Shown here: positions 49,664 to 58,066 of the stretch, in pieces
Numbering within the stretch: the stretch's first letter is position 1
Layout: each line of letters starts with the position of its first letter
DNA from: Desulfuromonas acetoxidans DSM 684
Lineage (GTDB): Bacteria; Desulfobacterota; Desulfuromonadia; Desulfuromonadales; Desulfuromonadaceae
Reading direction: 5' to 3'
Length of the DNA: 64,000 bases
Assembly: GCF_000167355.1 (NCBI RefSeq)
Contig: NZ_AAEW02000008.1
Span: forward strand, 62,001-126,000
Position numbers and translations under genes: made by a program
The notes under the pieces: generated by a model
Told to the model about the DNA's origin: nothing
Databases searched by the model: none
What the model saw: only the letters and a program-made list of their open reading frames with translations

Positions 49664-50722
49664 TTATTTCTCCGTCAGCAGGGAAATCACTTGGCTCGCG
49701 ATGCGGTCAAGCGGAAACAGCTTTTCAGCGCCGCCTTTTTCATACGCGACCTTGGGCATGCCGAAGACAACCGAAGATGCTTCGTCCTGGGCAAGATTGC
49801 GTGCCCCGGCATTTTTCATAGCCAGCATTCCCTCCGCGCCGTCTGAACCCATGCCGGTCAGCATGACGCCGACCGCATTACGACCAACGTGTTTGGCAAC
49901 GGAATGCATCATCACGTCGACGGACGGACAATGGCCGCTGACTTTTTCTCCGGGCGCGCAGCGGACCTGATAAATGCCCCCTGAGCGGACAACTTCCATC
50001 TGCAAAGCGCCAGGGGCAACCAGGATGCGTCCCGGTCGAATGCGATCACCGTTTTCGGCTTCCTTAACTTCCATGGCGCACAATTGGTTCAGGCGCTCAG
50101 AAAACATTTTGGTAAAGCCGGGCGGCATATGTTGAACAATGACCACGCCGGGCATGGTGGCTGGAAACTGAGTAACCACCTTTTTGATCGCCTCGGTTCC
50201 TCCGGTGGAGGCACCGATGGCGACGACCTTATCGGTCGACTCGGCCAATGCCTTGGATGCTCCGTTGGCGACAGCAGCGCGCTTTTCAACGCGTTTTCCT
50301 TTCCAGTGCGCCACATTGGCCGTGGAGGCGATTTTGACTTTGGCGCGCAACTCCATGAGCATGGCATTGAGCCCCTGAGCCACATTGGTCGTCGGCTTGG
50401 TGACGAAGTCAACCGCTCCGGCTTCCAGCGCTTCCATGGTGATCTGCTTGCCCTTTTGGGTCAGAGAGCTGACCATTACCACCGGCAGCGGATATTGCGG
50501 CATCAGTTTGCGCAGAAACTCAACCCCGTCCATGCGCGGCATTTCCACGTCCAATGTCAGAACGTCGGGTTTGAGTTGAACAATTTTATCGCGAGCCATG
50601 TAGGGGTCGGCCGCAGAACCGACAACCTCAATCCCCGGGTCCATGGCCAAGCCGTTGGAGAGGATCTGCCGCACCAGGGCGGAATCGTCAACAACGAGCA
50701 CACGTACCGGTTTTGCCATCAC
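49664..50722 (-). CDS. cheB: Chemotaxis protein-glutamate methylesterase CheB
   Basis: A 352-residue two-domain response regulator. Residues 1-120 are the receiver with acceptor Asp in DVLTLDVEMPRMDGVEFL and Lys in VTKPTT. Residues 165-350 are the methylesterase with the catalytic triad Ser in VVAIGASTGGTEA, His in IVQHMPPGFT and Asp in GMGSDGAEGMLAMKNAG. It removes methyl groups from receptors when phosphorylated by CheA. It overlaps cheR by 4 bases. Confidence 0.95.
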   Translation of the reverse strand: MMAKPVRVLVVDDSALVRQILSNGLAMDPGIEVVGSAADPYMARDKIVQLKPDVLTLDVEMPRMDGVEFLRKLMPQYPLPVVMVSSLTQKGKQITMEALEAGAVDFVTKPTTNVAQGLNAMLMELRAKVKIASTANVAHWKGKRVEKRAAVANGASKALAESTDKVVAIGASTGGTEAIKKVVTQFPATMPGVVIVQHMPPGFTKMFSERLNQLCAMEVKEAENGDRIRPGRILVAPGALQMEVVRSGGIYQVRCAPGEKVSGHCPSVDVMMHSVAKHVGRNAVGVMLTGMGSDGAEGMLAMKNAGARNLAQDEASSVVFGMPKVAYEKGGAEKLFPLDRIASQVISLLTEK

Positions 50723-51597
50723 AAAGTTCCTTTTTGGTAAGCCGCAGGCATGATGTATTTGAAAAGCTGGCTGTCTCGGCCCAGAGTTTCAGAGTGGCCG
50801 ATGAAGAAATATCCTTCCGGCTCCATGCTGCGGTGAAAGCGTTGTACTAACGCGTTGCGTGTTTGCTGGTCAAAGTAAATCATGACGTTCCGGCAAAAAA
50901 TGATCTGAAACGGCTTTTTGAACGGAAACGTCGTATTCATCAGGTTAAAACGGCGAAATGTCACCTCTTTGCGAACTTTGTCGATAACCTGCATCCGGCC
51001 ATCGGGCAGCCGGTTAAAGTACTTCTGCAGGTTTTTCGGCAGGGAGGCCACTTTGTCGGCACCGTAAATTCCCTGGGTCGCTGTCGCCAAGACGCGCTCA
51101 GAGATGTCGGTGGCCAGGATGCCGGCATCCCAGTTGCCGTATTGTGAGCCGAGATATTCATGCATCAGCATCACCAGGGTGTAGGCTTCCTCACCGCTGG
51201 AACAGCCTGCGCACCAGACGCGCAGATCTTTGCGTTTCTGTTGTTCAAGTTTCTGGCAAATCGCCGGCAAAGCTGTTTTTGAAAAATAGTCGAAATGGTC
51301 TTTTTCACGATTGAAATAGGTGTAGTTGGTCGACACCATATTGACCAGATCACTGACCGCTTTGCCACTGGTATCTGTTTTCAGGTAATCGTAATAATCC
51401 TGAAACGTGGCGATTTTACTGGTTCGCAGCATCTTCTGCAGGCGGCCGACCAGCAACGAACGTTTTTCATCGGTGAGGTTGATGCCGAAGCGATCATAGA
51501 TCAACCGGCGCAAGGCATTGAATTCCTCATCGCTGATGGTCATCATTGACACACTGCGTGGCATTTCCGGAACGCCGTTTGAGTCGTTAGGGGTCAT
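50719..51597 (-). CDS. cheR: Chemotaxis protein methyltransferase CheR
   Basis: A 292-residue SAM-dependent methyltransferase for receptor glutamates. N-terminal CheR domain with LIYDRFGINLTDEKRSLLVGRL, then the SAM site RVWCAGCSSGEEAYTLVML and the later IIFCRNVMIYFD motif. The ATG at 51595-51597 has GAGG upstream. A second in-frame ATG 11 codons later is possible. It lies 18 bases after cheA and overlaps cheB. Confidence 0.94.
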   Translation of the reverse strand: MTPNDSNGVPEMPRSVSMMTISDEEFNALRRLIYDRFGINLTDEKRSLLVGRLQKMLRTSKIATFQDYYDYLKTDTSGKAVSDLVNMVSTNYTYFNREKDHFDYFSKTALPAICQKLEQQKRKDLRVWCAGCSSGEEAYTLVMLMHEYLGSQYGNWDAGILATDISERVLATATQGIYGADKVASLPKNLQKYFNRLPDGRMQVIDKVRKEVTFRRFNLMNTTFPFKKPFQIIFCRNVMIYFDQQTRNALVQRFHRSMEPEGYFFIGHSETLGRDSQLFKYIMPAAYQKGTL

Positions 51598-51615
51598 GTA
51601 GAACCTCGGCCCAAT

Positions 51616-53940
51616 CTATTTCATTTCAACCAGATTGCCAACATCAAGAATGAGGCTGACATCGCCATTGCCAAGAATGGTGCAGCCGGAGCAGCCGCGG
51701 ACATTGCCGATATATTCGGACAGTCCTTTGATAACGGTTTGCTGTTGGCCCATAATTTCATCGACCATCAGACAGATGCTGCGGCCCTGGTATTCCAGAA
51801 CAATCAGAATCGCGTCCACAAGGTCGGAATGCTCCGGTGTGGTTTCAAGAAGTTCATGCAAGCGAACCACCGGGAAGAAGTTTTCACGCACCCGAACCAA
51901 TTCCTCATTATCCGGAGTGACTGTGATGGCATCCGGTTGCGGGCGGAATGCCTCTTTGATCGACAAGATGGGGACGATGCATCGTGCTGTGCCCACCCGA
52001 ACCAGCATGCCGTCGATAATAGCCAAGGTCAGGGGGATGCGTAATTTGATCTTGGTTCCCTTGCCCGGAATACTGTCAACGTCAACTTTACCTTTGATCT
52101 TCTCAAGGTTCTGCTTAACAACGTCCATGCCGACGCCGCGGCCGGAGATGTCGGTGATCTTATCTGCCGTTGAGAAGCCGGGTTGGAAGATCAAGTTGTA
52201 GATCTCTTTGTCAGTCAGATCGGAACCATCTCCCTCAATCAGGCCATTTGTGATGGCTTTGGCAAGAATTTTTTCTTTGTTGAGGCCACGGCCGTCATCT
52301 TCCAGTGTGATCCACACTTCGCCCTCTTCATGGCAGGCGTTGAGCCGGATGACGCCTGTTTCATCTTTTTCGGCGGCGATGCGCTCGTCAGGGGGCTCAA
52401 GGCCGTGGTCCATCGAATTGCGCAGAATGTGAACCAGTGGGTCGGTGATGGTTTCAATGACCGTTTTGTCCACTTCGGTGGATTCCCCGGACAGCTTCAG
52501 GTCAACTTTCTTGCCGGACTTGACCGACAGGTCATGCACCAGGCGGATCATGCGACGAAACAGGCCGGACACCGGAATCATCCGGATGATCATGGCCATC
52601 TCCTGAAGTTCACGCACCAGTTTGCCCATCTGTTGGGCGGCCTTGTTGAAACTTTCCAGCTCCAGCCCTTCAAGGTCGGGGTTATGAATCAGCATGTTCT
52701 CGGCAATAACCAGCTCGCCGATCAGGTTGATCAGGTTGTCGAGTTTTTCCAGATCGACCCGGATGTCCTGACGCTTAATTGCGCTGCCCTTGGGCTTGGC
52801 TCTTGGCGCCGGAGCCGCAGGTTTTTTGGTCTGGGTCTGGGTGGTGAGGGCTTCGTCAACCTGTTCTTTGGTTGCTTTGCCCATGTCCACAATCACATCA
52901 CCAAGCGGTTTTTTCTGCTGGTTGAGTGCCGCGTTGACGGTTTCTTCGTCGACAACACCTTTGTCTACTAAGACCTCGCCAATGCGTGGTGATGGCAGGG
53001 CTTTGAGGGCGTCAATAAGGCTGTCGATTTCATCAATGTCGTCGCGGCCGTCTTCTGTCAGGGCGTTGAGGCCGTCTTTCAGGGCATCCACTGAGTTCAG
53101 GAGAACTTCAAAGGGGTTTTCCGTGGCAAAAGAGCCGCCGCTTTTCACCACATCAAGAACGTTTTCGATCTGATGACTGAGCTTTTCAAGGGTGCCGTAG
53201 CCAAAAAAGCCGCTGTTGCCTTTGAAGCTGTGAATGCTGCGGAAAATAAGGGCCACATGGTCCTGGCTGTCCGGCTCTTTTTCCCATTCGAGGAGACTTT
53301 GCTCCGCAGTCTCAAGCAGCTCATCCGCCTCCTGAACAAAGCGTTCGACCATCTCCGGGGTGATTTCCAGAGTCAGGTCATCCGTTGCTTCAATTTTGCT
53401 GGGGTCGATCTCTTCAGCGTCTGCTTCTGAGGCACTTTCGGGTTGTGGCTGCGGCACTGTTTCGGCTTGCGCTTCAGGTTCCGGAACGGTTTGCGGCTCT
53501 TGCGTCACAGGCTCTTCGTCGGCTGGTGCTGCAGAGTCGCTGTCCATCGCTTCATGGAAACGTGTCGCCATGGCTTCGCCCTGTTTGGCCATAGCTTCGT
53601 CGGTAAAATGCTCATCAACCGTTTCCAGGGCTTCCTTGGTGAAGTCACAGCACTCACACAACAGGGTGACATGCTCCGGCTGTAAGGACATTTTGCCGGA
53701 GCGCACCAAGTCGAGCAGGCTTTCTGCGGCATGGGCAACGCTGGTGATGTGGTTGAATTCAAGAAAGCCGGCACTGCCTTTCATGGAATGGAACAGGCGG
53801 AAGACGGCATTGATTGTTTCGTTGTCAGTCGTTTGTCCCAGCTCAATGATCGTCGGCTCCAGCTGCTCGATCATGTCCTGGCTTTCCTGAACAAATTCCT
53901 GGATGATTTCTATTTGATCACTGCTCAGCTCGTCGGTCAT
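51616..53940 (-). CDS. cheA: Chemotaxis histidine kinase CheA with two Hpt domains
   Basis: A 774-residue kinase. Hpt domain 1 (1-115) has the phospho-acceptor His51 in RLFHSMKGSAGF, and Hpt domain 2 (about 195-300) has His237 in RSIHSFKGNSGF. A segment at about 310-370 with two similar units (GEVLVDKGVVDEETVNAAL and GDVIVDMGKATKEQVDEAL) replaces a typical P2 domain. The dimerisation helix (LINLIGELVIAEN), the ATPase with NSMDHGLEPP and GRGLN, and a C-terminal CheW-like domain follow. No cheW or receptor gene is nearby. It is the first gene of the minus-strand che operon. Confidence 0.94.
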   Translation of the reverse strand: MTDELSSDQIEIIQEFVQESQDMIEQLEPTIIELGQTTDNETINAVFRLFHSMKGSAGFLEFNHITSVAHAAESLLDLVRSGKMSLQPEHVTLLCECCDFTKEALETVDEHFTDEAMAKQGEAMATRFHEAMDSDSAAPADEEPVTQEPQTVPEPEAQAETVPQPQPESASEADAEEIDPSKIEATDDLTLEITPEMVERFVQEADELLETAEQSLLEWEKEPDSQDHVALIFRSIHSFKGNSGFFGYGTLEKLSHQIENVLDVVKSGGSFATENPFEVLLNSVDALKDGLNALTEDGRDDIDEIDSLIDALKALPSPRIGEVLVDKGVVDEETVNAALNQQKKPLGDVIVDMGKATKEQVDEALTTQTQTKKPAAPAPRAKPKGSAIKRQDIRVDLEKLDNLINLIGELVIAENMLIHNPDLEGLELESFNKAAQQMGKLVRELQEMAMIIRMIPVSGLFRRMIRLVHDLSVKSGKKVDLKLSGESTEVDKTVIETITDPLVHILRNSMDHGLEPPDERIAAEKDETGVIRLNACHEEGEVWITLEDDGRGLNKEKILAKAITNGLIEGDGSDLTDKEIYNLIFQPGFSTADKITDISGRGVGMDVVKQNLEKIKGKVDVDSIPGKGTKIKLRIPLTLAIIDGMLVRVGTARCIVPILSIKEAFRPQPDAITVTPDNEELVRVRENFFPVVRLHELLETTPEHSDLVDAILIVLEYQGRSICLMVDEIMGQQQTVIKGLSEYIGNVRGCSGCTILGNGDVSLILDVGNLVEMK

Positions 53941-54335
53941 GGCTTTATTGGTTCTCCGTTTTTTAAGGTGGCTGCACTCACGTGGATCAAAATTGTTTCA
54001 CTGTCAAAGTGTGGCTGTTGAACGTAGTGCTGTCAACCGAACAATTCATTAAGATATCAAATTGTATTGGTTTGCCGTTCATATTAAACAACAGTTAGTA
54101 ATTATAGTGTAAAAGGCAGAATTACTGAACTGCTTTTTCCTGCTTCTCTGTCAAAAAAATGACTTTTGTGTGCAATCTGTCGGCAAAATGAATTTCAAAT
54201 CCATATTTTCGCCGGCTGTAGCCCCTCTTCTGCGCGATCTGGTCTTGTGGCGCGTTTTTTGCATTTTATGAAAAATCTAAAAGTTTACGTGCCGAAAATA
54301 AATCGGCTAAACCACGTGTTGACCGGGTGTGACCA
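53941..54335. other. Divergent control region between cheA and the flagellar operon
   Basis: About 395 bases between divergent operons. It contains the sigma-54 type promoter at 54248-54263 for the plus strand. I find no matching sigma-54 or sigma-28 site for cheA on the minus strand, so that promoter is probably of the housekeeping type or too divergent to see. The sequence is AT-rich and without a gene. Confidence 0.5.
54248..54263 (+). promoter_or_regulatory. Sigma-54 type promoter
   Basis: TGGCGCG-TTTT-TTGCA matches the -24/-12 consensus TGGCACG-N4-TTGCW at all but one position, with the exact 12-base spacing between GG and GC. Transcription should start near 54275, about 60 bases before the TPR gene, and could continue into the flagellar genes. 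Activation by the sigma-54 activator at 42477-43877 is plausible. Confidence 0.75.
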
Positions 54336-56738
54336 TTGAGACGTTTATTTTCTGTCTGTTGCCTTTTTTTTCTGATCGTGGCGGGGAGTGTTTCCAGCTT
54401 TGCGGCTCCGCAACGTTTTGTGCTGCAGAAAATCGATAAGCAGGATGAAGTCAATGTTACCCGGCTCACTCTTAAATTCAACAAAGTTCCTGAAATTAAG
54501 GTCAATACGTCGGGGCAAAAGCTGGAAATTGAGTTGAAATCAACCTTGCCTGGCTCGGAAATGGTCTATCCAACGGAAGATGAACGGTTAGTTCGCACAC
54601 TAATAGGCCAGGCTAAGGATAAGTTGATGGTGTCTTTTTTAATGCGACGGCCACCTTATTTCGTCAATACGTCGAAAGAGTTGCGGACCGGGCTGGTGAT
54701 GATTGATGTGCATTGGCGTGATGCACAAAATGCCATGCGTCCGGCAATTGCCCGCAAGCTCCCTGGGCAGGTCTCTCAGCTAGGTGGTGTTGGACGACGG
54801 GGCATTAACTCAGAATACCGTGGCGACTGGCTGCGCTTTTTTGACGACTATGAGCTGCCGGTGACGATCCCTGCACAGATCCATTACACGACGCCACCGT
54901 TTCCGGCATTAGCCTTGTTGGGCCCGGTGGATGATGTGCTGCCGGTTGAAGTGGAAGAGCTGGCAGCTGCTGATGAGTGGGATGCAGCGATTGCGGCTTT
55001 GCGCAATATCGGCTTTGAATCGACGACAGGTTTGGAGCGGGTGCGCTTTTTGTTGTTGATGTCTGAATTGGCGTTGCGTGGTGGGAATTATAAACTGGCT
55101 GAAAAACGTGTGGCAGCGGCTCAGGCTGCACTGCCTGAAGATGATGCGGTGCTGACCGAATATGCTCGTTTGCTCCATATGTATATCGCGGCGCGTCAAT
55201 TCGCGGACCCCTATCAGCTTATGGCGGCGTTGGAGCTTGATGCTCAACGGCAGGAAGAAGCTCAGTTCTCGGTCTACTCGGAATTGTTGCATGCCGAAGT
55301 GGCCCTGGCGACGAATGATATGCGCTCCGCACAAATTGTGCTTGATGCACAAATGAAGCAAGGTAAGGCCGGTCTGGAGAGTCGTTATCAACAGCGTCAG
55401 GCCGATGTCTGGTTCGACCAGGGGGATTACGCTGCCGCCGTTGAACGTTACCAGTCGTTGGCCAATCAGTTGGCGGATTTCCCATCGTCTCTGGCCAACT
55501 TTGCCATGAGCTTGTATCGCCAGAAAGATTATGATGGGGCGATTGTTCAGCTTAAGCGTTTTCTTGAAGGTGTGGATGATCCGGAATCGCGCGATATGGC
55601 GCGTTATCTGCTCGCCATGTCGATGATCCATCGTGGCGATAAGGATGCTGGCTACGATCTGTTACATCAGATCATTCCCGGAACCCAGGGGGCTTTGCTG
55701 GCCAAAGCGAAAATTGCCGATTTAAGTATGGTGGTGGATGATTTCCATAGTCGGCGGCGGGCACGTAACGACTATGCCGAGTTGGCGGGCCTGATGGTTG
55801 ATCGTGATCGTCGTGCTGAGATGCAGTTTAAGCAGGCACTGGGCTCCTATCTGTTGGGACAGCGGCTCGAGGCCGTCGATGAATTGCGCTACCTGCTCAG
55901 ATCTGATCGGATGACGAATCTGGCTGGACATGCTCAGGCGTTGCTGGCTGATATTCTGCCGGATCTGATCCGGGGAATGATCGAAGATAAGAAATACTTC
56001 AGTGCGTTGGTGCTGGTGGAGCAGAATCGTGATCTGCTGGTGGCCAGCCAACGGGATTTTGATTTTCTGATCGGACTGGGAGAGGTTTTTTCTCAGCTGG
56101 AGCTGTCTGATCGTGCGGTTCGCTTGTATCTGTACCTGCTCGATCACGCAGCAGAAGAGCAACAGACTCGTCAGGTTTACATTCCACTGCTTGAGGCTTT
56201 GATGCAGCAGCAAGCTTATGACCGGGTGATTGATTATGCTAATCGCTATGCGCAGAAATATCCCCAGGGGAGCCAATGGCCGAAAATCTTCCAACTGAAG
56301 CTTGAGGCGATGTTGGCTTTGGGACAGGAAGATGCCGTGTTCAGCGCTCTCAAGCAGAAAGATCGGCCCAAGACCGAAGCATTGGATAAACTGTTGGCGC
56401 ATCTGGCTTGGAAGAGGGGTGACATAGACCTGGTGATGAACACTCTGGTGGGCCTGATTGGCAACGATTTGTCTCAAGAAGATCCTGCGGACCTGCTTGT
56501 GTTGGCGGAGGCGTATCGCGACAAGAAGAATAACGCTCAGGCGTTGAAGTTGTTTCGTTATTTACAACAGGGAGACTATCGTGATCAGGCGGTGTATCGA
56601 GAAGCGCAGATCCTGTTGCGTCAGGGACAACGTCAGGATGGATTAAAACTTTTGCGCCAACTGGTCGAAGAAGCACAAAGTAGTGAATGGCGCTCTTTGG
56701 CCGAAGAAACGTTGGCGATTGAGCGTTTTGATCGTTGA
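54336..56738 (+). CDS. Large secreted TPR protein with AMIN-like N-terminus
   Basis: An 800-residue exported protein. Signal peptide 1-23 (ending SFA), then a beta-rich domain (about 24-130) with the AMIN-like pattern VTRLTLKFNKVPEIKV and LVRTLIGQAKDKLMVSFLM. From about residue 200 to the end it is a superhelix of TPR-type helical repeats, for example YKLAEKRVAAAQAALP, YAAAVERYQSLANQLADFP and YDGAIVQLKRFLEG. It has a TTG start and no clear ribosome binding site. It is expressed from a sigma-54 type promoter immediately ahead of flgB, so I infer a role in periplasmic flagellar assembly or peptidoglycan association. I know no named orthologue. Confidence 0.75.
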   Translation: MRRLFSVCCLFFLIVAGSVSSFAAPQRFVLQKIDKQDEVNVTRLTLKFNKVPEIKVNTSGQKLEIELKSTLPGSEMVYPTEDERLVRTLIGQAKDKLMVSFLMRRPPYFVNTSKELRTGLVMIDVHWRDAQNAMRPAIARKLPGQVSQLGGVGRRGINSEYRGDWLRFFDDYELPVTIPAQIHYTTPPFPALALLGPVDDVLPVEVEELAAADEWDAAIAALRNIGFESTTGLERVRFLLLMSELALRGGNYKLAEKRVAAAQAALPEDDAVLTEYARLLHMYIAARQFADPYQLMAALELDAQRQEEAQFSVYSELLHAEVALATNDMRSAQIVLDAQMKQGKAGLESRYQQRQADVWFDQGDYAAAVERYQSLANQLADFPSSLANFAMSLYRQKDYDGAIVQLKRFLEGVDDPESRDMARYLLAMSMIHRGDKDAGYDLLHQIIPGTQGALLAKAKIADLSMVVDDFHSRRRARNDYAELAGLMVDRDRRAEMQFKQALGSYLLGQRLEAVDELRYLLRSDRMTNLAGHAQALLADILPDLIRGMIEDKKYFSALVLVEQNRDLLVASQRDFDFLIGLGEVFSQLELSDRAVRLYLYLLDHAAEEQQTRQVYIPLLEALMQQQAYDRVIDYANRYAQKYPQGSQWPKIFQLKLEAMLALGQEDAVFSALKQKDRPKTEALDKLLAHLAWKRGDIDLVMNTLVGLIGNDLSQEDPADLLVLAEAYRDKKNNAQALKLFRYLQQGDYRDQAVYREAQILLRQGQRQDGLKLLRQLVEEAQSSEWRSLAEETLAIERFDR

Positions 56739-56751
56739 TTTGGTGGGATTT

Positions 56752-56795
56752 GACAGGCTGTTAAAAAAGTCCCATCCGGGAACTTTTCAACAGCT
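56752..56795. repeat. Terminator-like repeat (CAGGCTGTT type)
   Basis: GACAGGCTGTTAAAAAAGTCCC and the inverse GGGAACTTTTCAACAGCTGG form a stem of about 18 bp. It is a relative of the repeat at 46306-46465. It lies between the TPR gene and flgB and could partially separate their expression. Confidence 0.65.
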
Positions 56796-56816
56796 GGTTA
56801 AAAAAAGGGTAGAACG

Positions 56817-57227
56817 ATGATGACTTCAGGAATGATGGATCAAACAGCTCTGTTGATGAAAAAATCGATGGATCTGCGTTTGCGCAATCAGCAGATCATC
56901 GCAGCTAATGTGGCCAACGCCCAGACCCCGGGGTATCAGGCGAAGACGTTTACCTTTGAAGATGCGCTTCGCCAAGCGGCAACCGGTAAGGGAACGGATA
57001 TGGCTGTCACGCATCCCCAGCATATCTCGACGCATGGTGGTTCGATCAACAATGTTACCGGTACCGTTGGCGAGATTCGTGATACGTCCGGCATGGGAGA
57101 TCGGAATACGGTCGAGGTCGATCAGGAGATGGTCAATCTGGCCGAAAACCAGATCATGTATGAAGCGACCACGCAATTGCTCAACAAAAAACTTAGTATT
57201 GTCAAATACGTGGTACAGGGAACGTAG
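56817..57227 (+). CDS. flgB: Flagellar basal-body rod protein FlgB
   Basis: A 136-residue proximal rod protein exported by the flagellar type III system. The rod signature is LRNQQIIAANVANAQTPGYQAK (about residues 22-43), followed by FTFEDALRQA. The C-terminal amphipathic helix (VDQEMVNLAENQIMYEATTQLLNKK) is typical of axial proteins. It opens the hook-basal-body gene set flgB-flgC-fliE. An alternative ATG three codons in is possible. It lies 10 bases upstream of flgC. Confidence 0.95.
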   Translation: MMTSGMMDQTALLMKKSMDLRLRNQQIIAANVANAQTPGYQAKTFTFEDALRQAATGKGTDMAVTHPQHISTHGGSINNVTGTVGEIRDTSGMGDRNTVEVDQEMVNLAENQIMYEATTQLLNKKLSIVKYVVQGT

Positions 57228-57237
57228 GAGGTAGTCC

Positions 57238-57669
57238 ATGGATATTTTTACGTCACTGAACATCAGTTCGTCTGCGCTTAAGGCACAGCGTATCCGCTTG
57301 GACACGATCAGTTCCAATATGGCCAACGCTGAAACAACACGGACTCCCGAAGGGGGGCCGTATCGGCGTAAAATGGTGGTGTTTGAGCCAGCGCAGGTGA
57401 GCTTTGCTGATCACTTGTCGGCTAAAGAGAAAAAAGCACTCAACGGGGTGCAGGTCAGTCAAATTGTCACAGAGGATTCCGAGCCCCGGCTGATCTTCGA
57501 TCCCAGCCACCCTGATGCCAATGATCAGGGGTATGTGGCGCTGCCCAATATCGACCTGCTTAAAGAGACAACCGACATGATGCTGGCGACTCGCGCTTAT
57601 GAGGCGAATATTACAACCATCAAGTCGGCGAAACGTATGGCGCTAAAAGCGTTGGAAATTGGCAAATAA
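57238..57669 (+). CDS. flgC: Flagellar basal-body rod protein FlgC
   Basis: A 143-residue proximal rod protein. It has LDTISSNMANAETTRTPEGG at the N-terminus, where the rod signature N-x-A-N-A-x-T-T is clear, PYRRKMVVFEP, then DPSHPDANDQGYVALPNIDLL, the hallmark of FlgC. The C-terminal helix is ARAYEANITTIKSAKRMALKAL. AGGAGG lies 7 bases before the ATG. It follows flgB closely and lies 50 bases upstream of fliE. Confidence 0.96.
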   Translation: MDIFTSLNISSSALKAQRIRLDTISSNMANAETTRTPEGGPYRRKMVVFEPAQVSFADHLSAKEKKALNGVQVSQIVTEDSEPRLIFDPSHPDANDQGYVALPNIDLLKETTDMMLATRAYEANITTIKSAKRMALKALEIGK

Positions 57670-57719
57670 GCCGTGGTTTTGAAGAACAGCCTGCTTATAA
57701 CGGATAGCGAGGTGCAACA

Positions 57720-58013
57720 ATGAACGATATCTCCATTGATACCCATCTCAAATCGATGATGCCGAAGCTCAGCTTCGACAAAGAGACCCCGCAAAGCGGT
57801 TTCGCCGATATGTTGACCGAAGCCATTGATCAGACCAATAAAGCTCAGCTGGATGCGGACTCAGCAGTGACCGACCTGGTCACCGGCAAGGCCGATAACC
57901 TGCATGAAGTGATGTTGTCGATGGAAGAGGCCGATGTGTCGATGCGGATGCTGGTACAGATAAGAAATAAAGTGGTGGATGCTTACAAAGAGATCATCCA
58001 GATGCAAGTGTGA
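57720..58013 (+). CDS. fliE: Flagellar hook-basal body protein FliE
   Basis: A 97-residue adapter between the MS ring and the rod. The C-terminal part VTGKADNLHEVMLSMEEADVSMRMLVQIRNKVVDAYKEIIQMQV is the FliE signature. The N-terminal 35 residues are variable. AGCGAGG lies upstream of the ATG. It sits in the conserved order flgB-flgC-fliE-fliF. Confidence 0.94.
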   Translation: MNDISIDTHLKSMMPKLSFDKETPQSGFADMLTEAIDQTNKAQLDADSAVTDLVTGKADNLHEVMLSMEEADVSMRMLVQIRNKVVDAYKEIIQMQV

Positions 58014-58066
58014 ACCTGCTGGGAATGCTGTTTTTAGCCGATTCTGGAATGGAGTATTCATAAATC

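Noticed and set aside
54280-54300. Inverse of TGGCAC-like CGGCACG as a sigma-54 site for cheA
   Set aside because: The -12 GC is absent at the right spacing (CTTTT instead of TTGCA).
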